Positions 34,625 to 43,432 of a stretch of 64,000 nucleotides of DNA are shown here, piece by piece. This DNA comes from Halorubrum aethiopicum (lineage in GTDB: Archaea; Halobacteriota; Halobacteria; Halobacteriales; Haloferacaceae). Under the pieces are notes generated by a model, which was not told the origin of the DNA, searched no databases, and saw only the letters and a program-made list of their open reading frames with translations. Numbering within the stretch: the first letter of the stretch is position 1; every line of letters starts with the position of its first letter. Location of the stretch: assembly GCF_001542905.1 (NCBI RefSeq), contig NZ_LOAJ01000001.1, positions 744,001 through 808,000 on the forward strand, in the 5' to 3' direction. The position numbers and the translations under genes are program-made.

Positions 34625-34634
34625 GAATTTAAGG
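34625..34634 (+). promoter_or_regulatory. TATA-like box of argG-argH
   Basis: gaatttaagg is centred 29 bases before the argG ATG at 34659, as for a leaderless transcript. Confidence 0.6.
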
Positions 34635-34658
34635 GTCTAAGACGGTTCTGCTCCGATA

Positions 34659-35882
34659 ATGACAAGCGTTGCACTCGCGTTCAGTGGCGGACTCGACACC
34701 ACGGTTTGCGTTCCGATCCTGAAAGAGGAGTACGGCTACGACGAGGTCATCGGCGTCAACGTCGACGTCGGCCAGCCGACCGACGAGTTCGACGAGGCGG
34801 AGGAGACCGCCGAGGCGCTGGGGCTCGACCTCCACGTCGTCGACGCGAAGGCGGAGTTCGCGGACCTCTGTTTCGACGCGGTGAAGGCGAACGCCACCTA
34901 CCAGGGCTACCCGCTCGGGACCGCGCTGGCGCGTCCCGTCATCGCCGAGTCGATCCTCGAGGTCGCCGAGGAGCAGGGCTGTGACGCCATCGCCCACGGC
35001 TGTACGGGCAAGGGCAACGACCAGCTCCGCTTCGAGGCCGTCTGGCGCGGCTCCGACCTCGAGGTGATCGCGCCGGTCCGCGAGCTCGGGCTCACCCGCG
35101 AGTGGGAGATCGAGTACGCCGCGGAGAAGGACCTGCCCGTCGAGGCGGGCGACGGCGGCGTCTGGTCCATCGACGAGAACATCTGGTCGCGCGCGGTCGA
35201 GGGCGGGAAACTCGAGAACCCGAACTACGAGCCGCCGGAGGACATCTACGAGTGGACCGCCGAGCCCGAGGGCGAGACGACCATCGAGGTGACCTTCGAG
35301 GAGGGCGTCCCCGTCGCCGTCGACGGCGAGGAGATGGACCCCGTCTCGCTGATCCAGTACCTCAACGAGTACGCGGGCGAGTTCGGCATCGGCCGCACCG
35401 ACGTGATGGAGGACCGCATGCTCGGGCTGAAGGTGCGCGAGAACTACGAGCACCCGGCCGCGACCGTCCTGCTCACGGCTCACCAGGCCCTCGAGGACCT
35501 CGTCTTGACCAAGAACGAGCGCTCGTTCAAGAAGGGGATCGAACACGAGTGGTCCGAGAAGGCCTACCAGGGCCTCGTCTTCGCGCCCGTCGTCGACGCG
35601 CTGAACGCCTTCATCGACGAGACCCAGGACGTGGTGACCGGCACGGCGACCGTGAAGGTCTCCGGCGGCAACTGCCGCGTCGTCGCCCGCGACTCCGAGT
35701 ACGCGGTGTACTCCGAGGAGATGGCCTCGTTCAACACCGAGGACGTCGCCGGCATCGCCCAGGAGGACGCCACGGGCGTCGCGAAGTACCACGGGCTCCA
35801 GGAGCGCCTCGCCAACGACGTGAGCGCGGGCGTGAAAAAGCCCGAACTCGCCACGGACGGCTCCGGCGAGACGGACGAGTAG
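34659..35882 (+). CDS. argG: Argininosuccinate synthase
   Basis: ArgG joins citrulline and aspartate with ATP to make argininosuccinate. The 407-residue protein has the PP-loop LAFSGGLDTTVCVPIL at the start, the aspartate and citrulline site IAHGCTGKGNDQLRFE, and GIGRTDVMEDRMLGLK and REWEIEYA regions. Length is normal. Its stop TAG is followed at once by the ATG of argH, so the two are one transcript. An antisense open frame of about 950 codons lies over argG-argH and is a composition artefact. Confidence 0.98.
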   Translation: MTSVALAFSGGLDTTVCVPILKEEYGYDEVIGVNVDVGQPTDEFDEAEETAEALGLDLHVVDAKAEFADLCFDAVKANATYQGYPLGTALARPVIAESILEVAEEQGCDAIAHGCTGKGNDQLRFEAVWRGSDLEVIAPVRELGLTREWEIEYAAEKDLPVEAGDGGVWSIDENIWSRAVEGGKLENPNYEPPEDIYEWTAEPEGETTIEVTFEEGVPVAVDGEEMDPVSLIQYLNEYAGEFGIGRTDVMEDRMLGLKVRENYEHPAATVLLTAHQALEDLVLTKNERSFKKGIEHEWSEKAYQGLVFAPVVDALNAFIDETQDVVTGTATVKVSGGNCRVVARDSEYAVYSEEMASFNTEDVAGIAQEDATGVAKYHGLQERLANDVSAGVKKPELATDGSGETDE

Positions 35883-37403
35883 ATGACCGACGACGATCCC
35901 GGCACGACGGCGGACGACGCCGAGACCGCGGGCGATTCGGCCGAAAGCGGCACCGCCGTCCGCGGCGACCGATTCAGCGGCGGCCCCGCCCGCGCGTTCC
36001 TCTCGAGTCTCGCGGCCGACGACGCCATCTTCGCGGCCGACCTCGCGGTCGACCGCGCGCACGTGGTCATGCTCGCGGAGCAGGGGATCGTCGACGACGC
36101 GGTCGCGGGCGAGATCCTCGCGGCGCTCGACGACGTGGAGACCGCCGGCCACGGCGCGCTCCCCGACGGCGAGGACGTCCACGAGGCGATCGAGACGGCC
36201 GTCATCGACCGGATCGGCCCCGACGGCGGCCGGATGCACACGGCGCGCTCGCGCAACGACGAGGTGGCGACGTGTATCCGCTACCGCCTGCGCGAGGACC
36301 TGCTCGCCGCCGCCGAGGCGACGCTGACGCTGCGGGAGGCGCTCCTCGAGGTCGCAGAGGCGCACGCCGAGACCGTGATGCCGGGCTACACCCACCTCCA
36401 GCCCGCCCAGCCCACGACGGTCGGCCACTACCTGCTGTCGTACGAGGGCGGGATCGCCCGCGACACGGAGCGCCTGCTCGGCGCGTACGACCGGACCAAC
36501 CGCTCGCCGCTCGGCGGGGCGGCCTTCGCGGGCACGCCGTTCGACGTCGACCGCGAGCGCACTGCCGCCCTCCTCGGGTTCGACGGGCTCGTCCGCAACT
36601 CGATGGACGCCGCCTCCGCCCGCGACTTCCTCGCGGAGGCCGCGACCGCCTGTGCGACGCTGTCGACCACCCTGTCGGGGCTCGCGGAGGACCTGATCCT
36701 CTTCTCGAACAAGGGCTTTCTGGAGCTGTCGGACGACTACTCCTCCACGTCGTCGATCATGCCCCAGAAGAAGAACCCCGACACGCTGGAACTGACCCGC
36801 GGGGTCGCCGGCGACGCGATCGGCGAGGCGACGGGGACCCTCTCGCTTTTGAAGGGGCTGCCGCGCGCGTACAACCGCGACCTCCAGCGCGCGCACGCGA
36901 GCGTCTTCGCGGTCGCCGACGACGTGCGCGAGGCGGCGGAGGTGGCGGCGGGGGCCGTCGCGACCGCCGACTGGGCCGAAGAGACGCTCGCGTCCGCCGC
37001 CGGCGACGGCTTCTCGACGGCGACCGGCGTCGCCGACCTGCTCGCGATGGGCGGCATGCCCTTCCGGACGGCCCACGAGATCGTCGCGGCCGCCGCCGAG
37101 GGGATCGACGACGCCGACGACCCGGCGACCGCGGCCGCAAAAGTTGACGAGGCCGCACGGGGGATCACGGGCGAGCCCCTCTCGGCGTACGTGAGCCGCG
37201 AGGACGTGGAGGCCGCGCTCGACCCGACCGAGAGCGTCGCGAGCCGCGACTCCGCCGGCGGGCCCGCGCCCGACGCGGTCGCCGACGCGCTCGCGGCGAG
37301 CGGGATCGAACTCGACGACGACGCCGAGGAGTTGGCGACGCGCCGCGACGCGCTCGCCGACGCGGCGGACCGCTTGGAGACCGAGGTGGCGACGTATGTG
37401 TGA
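35883..37403 (+). CDS. argH: Argininosuccinate lyase
   Basis: ArgH splits argininosuccinate into arginine and fumarate. The 506-residue member of the fumarase/aspartase superfamily has the N-terminal HTARSRNDEVATCIR, the THLQPAQPTTVGHYL motif with its catalytic His, and the flexible signature loop SSIMPQKKNPDTLELTRG with the catalytic Ser. The first 35 residues are an acidic extension (DDDPGTTADDAETAGDSAES) typical of haloarchaea. No gap after argG. Confidence 0.98.
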   Translation: MTDDDPGTTADDAETAGDSAESGTAVRGDRFSGGPARAFLSSLAADDAIFAADLAVDRAHVVMLAEQGIVDDAVAGEILAALDDVETAGHGALPDGEDVHEAIETAVIDRIGPDGGRMHTARSRNDEVATCIRYRLREDLLAAAEATLTLREALLEVAEAHAETVMPGYTHLQPAQPTTVGHYLLSYEGGIARDTERLLGAYDRTNRSPLGGAAFAGTPFDVDRERTAALLGFDGLVRNSMDAASARDFLAEAATACATLSTTLSGLAEDLILFSNKGFLELSDDYSSTSSIMPQKKNPDTLELTRGVAGDAIGEATGTLSLLKGLPRAYNRDLQRAHASVFAVADDVREAAEVAAGAVATADWAEETLASAAGDGFSTATGVADLLAMGGMPFRTAHEIVAAAAEGIDDADDPATAAAKVDEAARGITGEPLSAYVSREDVEAALDPTESVASRDSAGGPAPDAVADALAASGIELDDDAEELATRRDALADAADRLETEVATYV

Positions 37404-37570
37404 GATCGTTCTCGTGGCGGACTCGACGCTCGAGCGGCCGCCGCGACCGCCGCGATCGCCGCCGTCCCCGCGAGGGGACATCTAATTACTGAGATCTGTC
37501 ACCGGATTTCACACGACGGCTGAAATCGCCTTTCCGACCGTTAGCGGGGGCTCCATGTATTGTAAACAAA

Positions 37571-37594
37571 ATTATATTTTCGATGGGTTTATGT
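37571..37594 (+). promoter_or_regulatory. Promoter of the lysW-arg operon
   Basis: Two AT-rich boxes, attatatttt (37571-37580) and gggtttatg (37586-37594), precede lysW. The second is centred about 30 bases from its ATG at 37621, fitting a leaderless transcript; the first may be an upstream activator or alternative TATA. Confidence 0.55.
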
Positions 37595-37620
37595 GTACAC
37601 GTCGGCGAGTGTCTCCCACG

Positions 37621-37809
37621 ATGACGACCGATACCGATCCGGTGCTGGCAGAGGACCCGATCACGGGCGAGGAGATCGAGCTTCCGGCCGACGTCGAGGT
37701 CGGCGAGATCATCGACAGCCCGGTCACCGGGACCGAGCTGGAGGTCATCTCGCTCGACCCCGTCACGCTGGAGGAGGCTCCCGAGCTCGAGGAGGACTGG
37801 GGGGAGTGA
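37621..37809 (+). CDS. lysW: Amino-group carrier protein LysW (cysteine-free form)
   Basis: LysW carries glutamate on its C-terminal Glu while the arginine enzymes act on it, protecting the amino group. The 62-residue acidic protein ends in the required EDWGE. Its two zinc knuckles, normally CxxC, read DPIT and DSPVT, so all four Cys are replaced and the protein should not bind zinc. High salt and many acidic residues may stabilise the fold instead. First gene of the lysW-argXCBDE operon. Confidence 0.92.
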   Translation: MTTDTDPVLAEDPITGEEIELPADVEVGEIIDSPVTGTELEVISLDPVTLEEAPELEEDWGE

Positions 37810-37849
37810 TGGTCACGACAGTCACGACGGCGACACGCGAGTGGTCGAC

Positions 37850-38800
37850 ATGCGCGTAGGGATCCTCTACTCGCGGATCCGCCGCGACGAGAAGTTGCTC
37901 CTCGAGGAGCTCCGCGACCGCGGCCACGACGTCGAGAAGATCGACGTGCGCAAACAGCGGTTCGGCCTGGAGTCGACGACGGCGGACGTCGCCGACCTCG
38001 ACATCGTGGTCGACCGCTGTCTCTCCACCAGCCGCTCTCTGTACGCGACGAAGTTCCTCGACAGCTACGGCGTGCCCGTGGTGAACTCCCCGGAGACCGG
38101 TGACGTCTGTGCGGACAAGGCGAAGAACTCGCTGGCGCTCGCGGAGGCGGACGTTCCCACGCCCGCGACGGAGGTCGCGTTCACGAAGGAGGCCGCGATG
38201 GAGGCCATCGAGGAGTTCGGCTACCCCTGCGTGCTCAAACCCATCGTCGGCTCGTGGGGACGGCTGATGGCGAAGATCGACACCCGCAGCGCCGCCGAGG
38301 CCATCCTCGAGCACAAGGAGACGCTCGGCCACTACGAGCACAAGGTGTTCTACGTCCAGGAGTTCGTCGACAAGCCCGGTCGCGACATCCGGGTGGTGGC
38401 GGTCGACGGCGAGCCGGTCGCCGCGATGACGCGCTCGTCGGAACACTGGCTCACGAACGCCGCGAAGGGCGGGACGACGGAGTCGTTCGACCTCGACGAC
38501 CGGGCGCTCGAACTCGTCGAGCGCGCCTCGGAGGCGGTCGGCGGCGGGATGCTCGGCGTCGACCTGATGGAGGTCGGCGGCGAGGGCTCCGGCGAGTACA
38601 CCGTCCACGAGGTGAACCACACGGTCGAGTTCAAGGCGCTCACCGAGGCGAGCGACGTCGACGTCCCCGCGCGGGTCGTCGACTGGCTGGAGACGAAAGC
38701 CGAGGCGTTCGCGGCCGACGGCGGCGATGCGGGCGGCGACTCGGACGGCGACACGAACGCCGCCGACGACTCGACCGACGCGGACGAGGTCGTCGCATGA
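37850..38800 (+). CDS. argX: Glutamate--LysW ligase ArgX
   Basis: ATP-grasp ligase that couples the amino group of glutamate to the C-terminal Glu of LysW, the first committed step. The 316-residue protein begins MRVGILYSRIRRDEKLLLEE and has YPCVLKPIVGSWGRLMAKI, the metal and ATP site GRDIRVVAVDGEP, and HEVNHTVEFKAL. Relatives (LysX) use alpha-aminoadipate for lysine; placement among argGH and argF, with no lysine-specific genes, supports ArgX. The last 35 residues are a Gly/Asp tail. The TGA overlaps the argC ATG. Confidence 0.93.
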   Translation: MRVGILYSRIRRDEKLLLEELRDRGHDVEKIDVRKQRFGLESTTADVADLDIVVDRCLSTSRSLYATKFLDSYGVPVVNSPETGDVCADKAKNSLALAEADVPTPATEVAFTKEAAMEAIEEFGYPCVLKPIVGSWGRLMAKIDTRSAAEAILEHKETLGHYEHKVFYVQEFVDKPGRDIRVVAVDGEPVAAMTRSSEHWLTNAAKGGTTESFDLDDRALELVERASEAVGGGMLGVDLMEVGGEGSGEYTVHEVNHTVEFKALTEASDVDVPARVVDWLETKAEAFAADGGDAGGDSDGDTNAADDSTDADEVVA

Positions 38801-39915
38801 GCGGCACGGGATCGGGGACGGACGCCGCCGCCGAGGCGGACGCGGAAGCGACGGCCGAGACGGAGACCGCGGCCGAGACCTACACCGCGAGCGTCGTCGG
38901 CGGCACCGGCTTCACCGGCGGCGAGCTGTTGCGCCTGCTCGCCGGCCACCCGAACTTCGACGTCGTCCAGGCCACCTCGCGGTCGGCCGACAACATGACC
39001 GTCGGTCGCTCGCACCCGAACCTCCGTGACCTCGACCTCCGGTTTTCTTCCCCCGACGACCTCGAGTCCGTCGACGTGCTGTTCTCGGCGACGCCGCACG
39101 GCGTCTCGATGGGCCGGGTCGACGAGTACTTCGAGGTCGCGGACACGGTCGTCGACCTCTCCGCGGACTTCCGGCTGCCGGAAGCGGCCATGTACGACGA
39201 GTGGTACGACGGCCACGAGTCGCCGGAGTACTTAGAGCGCGCGGAGTACGCGCTCCCCGAACTCAACCGCGAGAACCTCCCCGGCGCGGACCTCATCGCC
39301 GGCGGCGGCTGTAACGCGACGGCGACGATCCTCGGGTTGAAGCCGCTCGTCGACGCGGGCGTGCTCGGGCCCGACGACGGCGAGGTCGTCGTCGACGTGA
39401 AGGTCGGCTCCTCGGAGGGTGGCGCGGGCGGCGGCGCGGCCTCCTCACACCCCGAGCGCTCGGGCGTCGTGCGGCCGTACGCGCCCACCGGCCACCGCCA
39501 CGAGGCGGAGATCGAGGCGTACCTCGGCCTCTCCGTCTCCTTCACCGTCCACGCGGTCGACATGGTCCGCGGCGCGTCCGCGACCTGTCACGTCTTCCCC
39601 GACGAGCCCGTCTCGAAGGGGGACCTCTGGAAGGGGTACCGCGGCGCGTACGCCGACGAGCCGTTCATGCGGGTCGTCTCCGGCGGGGGCGGCGTCTACC
39701 GCTACCCCGAGCCGAAGTCGGTGGCCGGAACGAACCACGGCGAGGTCGGCTTCGAGCTCGACCCCGGCAACCGGCGCGTCGTCGTCTTCTCGGCGATCGA
39801 CAACATGACCAAGGGCTCCGCCGGCCAGGCGGTCCACGCGGCGAACGTCGCGCTCGGCCTGCCCGAGACCGCCGGCCTGGAGTTCGGGGGACTTCACCCC
39901 GTGGGGTCGCCATGA
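38797..39915 (+). CDS. argC: [LysW]-glutamyl-phosphate reductase
   Basis: ArgC reduces LysW-bound glutamyl phosphate to the semialdehyde with NADPH. The 372-residue protein has an N-terminal acidic stretch of about 28 residues (ADAEATAETETAAETYT), then the Rossmann SVVGGTGFTGGELLRLLAGH, FSATPHGVSM, the catalytic Cys in IAGGGCNATATILGL, and the His of VRPYAPTGHRHEAEIEAY. ATG overlaps the argX stop (ATGA) and the end overlaps argB. Confidence 0.96.
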   Translation: MSGTGSGTDAAAEADAEATAETETAAETYTASVVGGTGFTGGELLRLLAGHPNFDVVQATSRSADNMTVGRSHPNLRDLDLRFSSPDDLESVDVLFSATPHGVSMGRVDEYFEVADTVVDLSADFRLPEAAMYDEWYDGHESPEYLERAEYALPELNRENLPGADLIAGGGCNATATILGLKPLVDAGVLGPDDGEVVVDVKVGSSEGGAGGGAASSHPERSGVVRPYAPTGHRHEAEIEAYLGLSVSFTVHAVDMVRGASATCHVFPDEPVSKGDLWKGYRGAYADEPFMRVVSGGGGVYRYPEPKSVAGTNHGEVGFELDPGNRRVVVFSAIDNMTKGSAGQAVHAANVALGLPETAGLEFGGLHPVGSP

Positions 39916-40901
39916 GCGGCTCCGACGCGGTCGCCGACGGCGGAGGCGACGCCGCCGGCGATCCCCCCGTCGTCGTCAAGATCGGCGGCGCGAAGGCGGT
40001 CGACCCCGCCGGCGCGGTCGGCGACGTCGCCGACCTCACCGCGGAGGGCCGCGAGGTCGTCGTCGTCCACGGCGGTTCGACCGTCGTCGACGAGACCATC
40101 GAGCGGCTGGGGATGGAGCCCGAGTACGTCGAGTCCGCCTCCGGCGTCACCGGCCGGTTCACCGACGCCGACGCGATGGAGGCGTTCACGATGGCGATGG
40201 CGGGCAAGCTCAACACCGAGCTGACCGCGCTGTTCCGCGAGGCGGGGGTCGACGCGGTCGGCCTCTCCGGCGTCGACGGCGGGCTCCTCTCGGGGCCGCG
40301 CAAGTCGGCGGTCCGCGTCCTCGAGGACGGCAAGAAGAAGATCAAGCGCGGCGAGCACTCGGGACGGATCGAGTCGGTGAACGCCGACCTGCTCGCCGGC
40401 CTGCTCGCCGACGGCTACACCCCCGTCGTCTCGCCCCCGATGGAGGGAAGAGAGAGCGACGGCGGCGTCACGCCCGTCAACGCCGACGCGGACCGCGCCG
40501 CGGCCGCGGTGGCCGGCGCGCTCGGCGCGGATCTCGTCCTGCTCACGGACGTGGCCGGCGTCTACGCCGATCCCGAGGACCCCGACACGCTCATCGACTC
40601 GGCCGCGACGCCCGACGACCTCGCGGCGCTCGAGTCGGCGGCCGAGGGGTTCATGGGCAAGAAGGTGATGGCGGCGACGGAGGCGCTCTCCGGCGGATCC
40701 GCCCGCGTCGTCATCGCGGACGCCAACGCCGACGACCCGGTCCTCGCGGCCCTCGGCGGGTTGGGGACCACGATCGAGCGGTCGGCGCTCGACGAGACGG
40801 ACGGCGGCGGTGGCGACGCGGATGAGACCACTGATGACTCCGACGCCACTAACGACGCCGAAGACGGCGACGCCGAGGAGACGGAGGCGGTCGACGCATG
40901 A
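39912..40901 (+). CDS. argB: [LysW]-glutamate kinase
   Basis: ArgB phosphorylates the side chain of LysW-bound glutamate. The 329-residue amino-acid kinase has PVVVKIGGAKAVDP, VVVVHGGSTVVDE, SGVDGGLLSGPRKS, DRAAAAVAGALGADLVLLTD, and VYADPEDPDTLID. About 18 acidic or glycine residues precede the first strand and some 45 disordered acidic residues end the protein (DETDGGGGDADETTDDSDAT onward). It overlaps argC and argD by 4 bases at each end. Confidence 0.96.
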   Translation: MSGSDAVADGGGDAAGDPPVVVKIGGAKAVDPAGAVGDVADLTAEGREVVVVHGGSTVVDETIERLGMEPEYVESASGVTGRFTDADAMEAFTMAMAGKLNTELTALFREAGVDAVGLSGVDGGLLSGPRKSAVRVLEDGKKKIKRGEHSGRIESVNADLLAGLLADGYTPVVSPPMEGRESDGGVTPVNADADRAAAAVAGALGADLVLLTDVAGVYADPEDPDTLIDSAATPDDLAALESAAEGFMGKKVMAATEALSGGSARVVIADANADDPVLAALGGLGTTIERSALDETDGGGGDADETTDDSDATNDAEDGDAEETEAVDA

Positions 40902-42025
40902 GCGGCTTCGTCTTCTCGGAGAAGCCGATCGAGATCGCCTCCGGCGACGGGGTGTACCTCACCGACGCGAACGGCAACGAGTACCTCGACTTCGGCGCGA
41001 GCTACGCGTGTACCCCGGTGGGCCACTGTCACCCCGAGGTCGTCGACGCCGCGACGAGCCAGCTGGAGGAGCTGTTGTACGTCCAGGCGTCGTACCCGCA
41101 CGCGACGCGGACGGCGCTGTACGAGCAGTTGGCCGAGGTCGCGCCCGGCGATATGGACGCGGTCTGGCTCTGTAACTCCGGCACCGAGGCCAACGAGGCC
41201 GCCCTGAAGTTCGCGCGGCACGCGACGGGCCGCGAGAAGATCGTGGCGACCACCCAGGGCTTTCACGGCCGGACGATGGGCGCGCTCGCGACCACCTGGA
41301 AGGAGAAGTACAAGCAGGGATTCGAGCCGCTCGCCGGCGGCGTCGAGTTCGTCGAGTACGGGGACGAGGCGGCGATGCGCGAGGCCGTCGACGAGGAGAC
41401 GGCGGCCGTGATCCTGGAGCCGCTCCAGGGCGAGGGCGGGATCAACCCCGTCCCGACGGCGTACCTCGAGGCGGTTCGCGAGGCGACCGAGGAGGCCGGG
41501 GCCGCGATGGTCCTCGACGAGATCCAGACCGGACTCGGCCGCACGGGCTCGATGTGGGCCGCGGAGCGGCACGGCGTCGTTCCGGACGTGCTCACGACGG
41601 CGAAGGGGCTCGCGAGCGGGCTCCCGGTCGGCGCGACGCTGTGTCGCGACTGGGTCGCCGCGGACGCGGGCGATCACGGCTCGACGTTCTCGGGCGGCCC
41701 CGTCGTCTCGGCGGCCGCGGGCGCGACCCTCGACGTCATCGAGCGCGAGGGGCTCGCCGACCACGCCGCCGACGTGGGGTCGTACCTCCGCGAGGAGGTC
41801 GAGGACCGCCTCGGCGACGACGTGCGCGAGGTCCGCGGCGAGGGACTGATGGTCGGAATCGAGGTGAAGCGCGGCTCGAACCGGCTGCTCCGCGACCTCG
41901 CTATCGACCACGGGATCCTCGCGCTGCCGGCGGGCCGCACCGTGTTGCGGCTGCTCCCGCCGCTGACGGTCGAGCGCGAGCACGCGGACCGCGTGGTCGA
42001 CGCCCTCGAGGAGGTGATCGCGTGA
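40898..42025 (+). CDS. argD: [LysW]-glutamate-semialdehyde aminotransferase
   Basis: ArgD is a class III PLP aminotransferase that makes LysW-bound ornithine from the semialdehyde with glutamate as donor. The 375-residue protein has CNSGTEANEAALKFAR, FHGRTMGALATT, the cofactor Asp in MVLDEIQTGLGRTG and the PLP Lys in VLTTAKGLASGLPVGA. No terminal extensions, unlike its neighbours. It starts ATGA over argB and ends in GTGA with argE. Confidence 0.96.
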   Translation: MSGFVFSEKPIEIASGDGVYLTDANGNEYLDFGASYACTPVGHCHPEVVDAATSQLEELLYVQASYPHATRTALYEQLAEVAPGDMDAVWLCNSGTEANEAALKFARHATGREKIVATTQGFHGRTMGALATTWKEKYKQGFEPLAGGVEFVEYGDEAAMREAVDEETAAVILEPLQGEGGINPVPTAYLEAVREATEEAGAAMVLDEIQTGLGRTGSMWAAERHGVVPDVLTTAKGLASGLPVGATLCRDWVAADAGDHGSTFSGGPVVSAAAGATLDVIEREGLADHAADVGSYLREEVEDRLGDDVREVRGEGLMVGIEVKRGSNRLLRDLAIDHGILALPAGRTVLRLLPPLTVEREHADRVVDALEEVIA

Positions 42026-43239
42026 CCGCCGCGCCCGACGCGGCCGGGAACGCCGAGGAGGCTCCCGCCGGCGGCGACGCCGCCGGCGACGATCACGGCA
42101 CCGCCGACAGCGACGACGCCGGCACCGACGTGGTCGCCGGCGGCGGCTACCCCGAGGCCTGCGACACGCCGGCCCGGAAGCTGCTGTACGACCTCGTCTC
42201 CATTCCCTCGCCGTCCGGCGAGGAGGCGGCGGCGGCCGAGCGGCTCGTCGACTTCTTCGAGGCCAACGGCCGCGAGGCGTGGATCGACGAGGTCGGGAAC
42301 GTCCGCGCGCCGGCGGACGACGCGGTCCTCCTGACCTCGCACGTCGACACCGTCCCCGGCGACATCCCCGTCGAGGTGCGGCCGGCCCCGGAGGACGTGG
42401 ACGACCTCGGCGCGAGCGACGTCCGGGTGGGCGAGCCCGGCGAGCCCGTGTTGTGGGGTCGCGGGTCGGTCGACGCGACCGGCCCGCTCGTCTCGATGGC
42501 GGTCGCCGCCGTCGAGACCGGCGTCTCCTTCGCGGGCGTCGTCGGCGAGGAGACGGGCTCGCGGGGCGCGCGCCACCTCGTCGACGACCGCGACGCGCCC
42601 GACGCGGTGGTGAACGGCGAGCCGTCCGGCTGGGACGGAATTACGCTCGGCTACCGCGGCTTCCTCGCGGGCACGTACGTGAACACGAGCGAGTCGGGCC
42701 ACTCCTCGCGGCCGGAGCCCAACGCGATCCAGCACGCGATCGACTGGTGGCACGGCGTCGAGGAGGCGTTCACGCCGGCGGACCCGGAGACGCCCGTCTT
42801 CGAGCAGGTGACGACGAAGCCCGTCTCGATGGACGGCGGGCTGACCGACGACGGCCTCGCCGTCGAGGCCGCGATGGACGTCCAGGTCCGGGTGCCGCCC
42901 GCGCGGACCGTCGACGAGGTCCACGAGCTGGCGGAAGCGGAGCTTTCGACCGGGTCGGTCCACTGGAAGGAGCCGATCCCGCCGGTGATGGAGAGCCCGC
43001 GGACCGACCTCGCGCGGGCGTTCCGCGTCGCGATCCGCGGGGCCGGCGGCGACGTGCGCCTGCTCAGGAAGACCGGGACGAGCGACATGAACCTCTTCGC
43101 GGCCGAGTGGGACTGCCCGATGGTCACCTACGGTCCCGGCAACTCCGAGCTGGACCACGCGCCCGACGAGCGGCTTCCCCTCTCCGAACTGGACCGGGCG
43201 ACGACCGTCCTCGCCGACGTCTGTCGCGACCGACGATAG
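42022..43239 (+). CDS. argE: [LysW]-ornithine hydrolase
   Basis: Metallopeptidase of the M20 family that frees ornithine from LysW, regenerating the carrier (LysK/ArgE). The 405-residue protein has an acidic, disordered N-terminus of about 40 residues, then metal ligands in LLTSHVDTVPGD, LWGRGSVDATGPLVSM, and the catalytic and bridging Glu pair in VVGEETGSRGARHL. The late regions TSDMNLF and TYGPGNSELDHAPDERL carry the last metal ligand. GTG start at 42022 overlaps the argD stop. Confidence 0.95.
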   Translation: MTAAPDAAGNAEEAPAGGDAAGDDHGTADSDDAGTDVVAGGGYPEACDTPARKLLYDLVSIPSPSGEEAAAAERLVDFFEANGREAWIDEVGNVRAPADDAVLLTSHVDTVPGDIPVEVRPAPEDVDDLGASDVRVGEPGEPVLWGRGSVDATGPLVSMAVAAVETGVSFAGVVGEETGSRGARHLVDDRDAPDAVVNGEPSGWDGITLGYRGFLAGTYVNTSESGHSSRPEPNAIQHAIDWWHGVEEAFTPADPETPVFEQVTTKPVSMDGGLTDDGLAVEAAMDVQVRVPPARTVDEVHELAEAELSTGSVHWKEPIPPVMESPRTDLARAFRVAIRGAGGDVRLLRKTGTSDMNLFAAEWDCPMVTYGPGNSELDHAPDERLPLSELDRATTVLADVCRDRR

Positions 43240-43316
43240 GCGTCGCGGCCGCGCGCCGCGGCGCTCCCTTCTCGACGACGTCGTTCCGGTCCGTCATCAC
43301 ACGCGATCGAACGTTC

Positions 43317-43406
43317 GATCCACCCGATCCACCCGAACCACTCGACCCACCTGAACCGCCCACACCACCCGAACCACCTGAACCGCCCGCACCACCCGAA
43401 CATCCG
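43317..43406. repeat. Ten 9-base tandem units before argF
   Basis: Units gatccaccc, gatccaccc, gaaccactc, gacccacct, gaaccgccc, acaccaccc, gaaccacct, gaaccgccc, gcaccaccc and gaacatccg follow without gaps. The array, poor in G and T on the plus strand, continues as loose cacacc-type sequence to the argF start at 43433. It lies where a leader or promoter of argF would be expected. Confidence 0.8.
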
Positions 43407-43432
43407 AACTCACACCATCCGAATCCACACCA

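Noticed and set aside
34629-37481. Open frame of about 950 codons antisense to argG and argH
   Set aside because: It mirrors two fully recognisable enzymes and has the Arg/Gly/Val-rich composition typical of the antisense frame in GC-rich genes.
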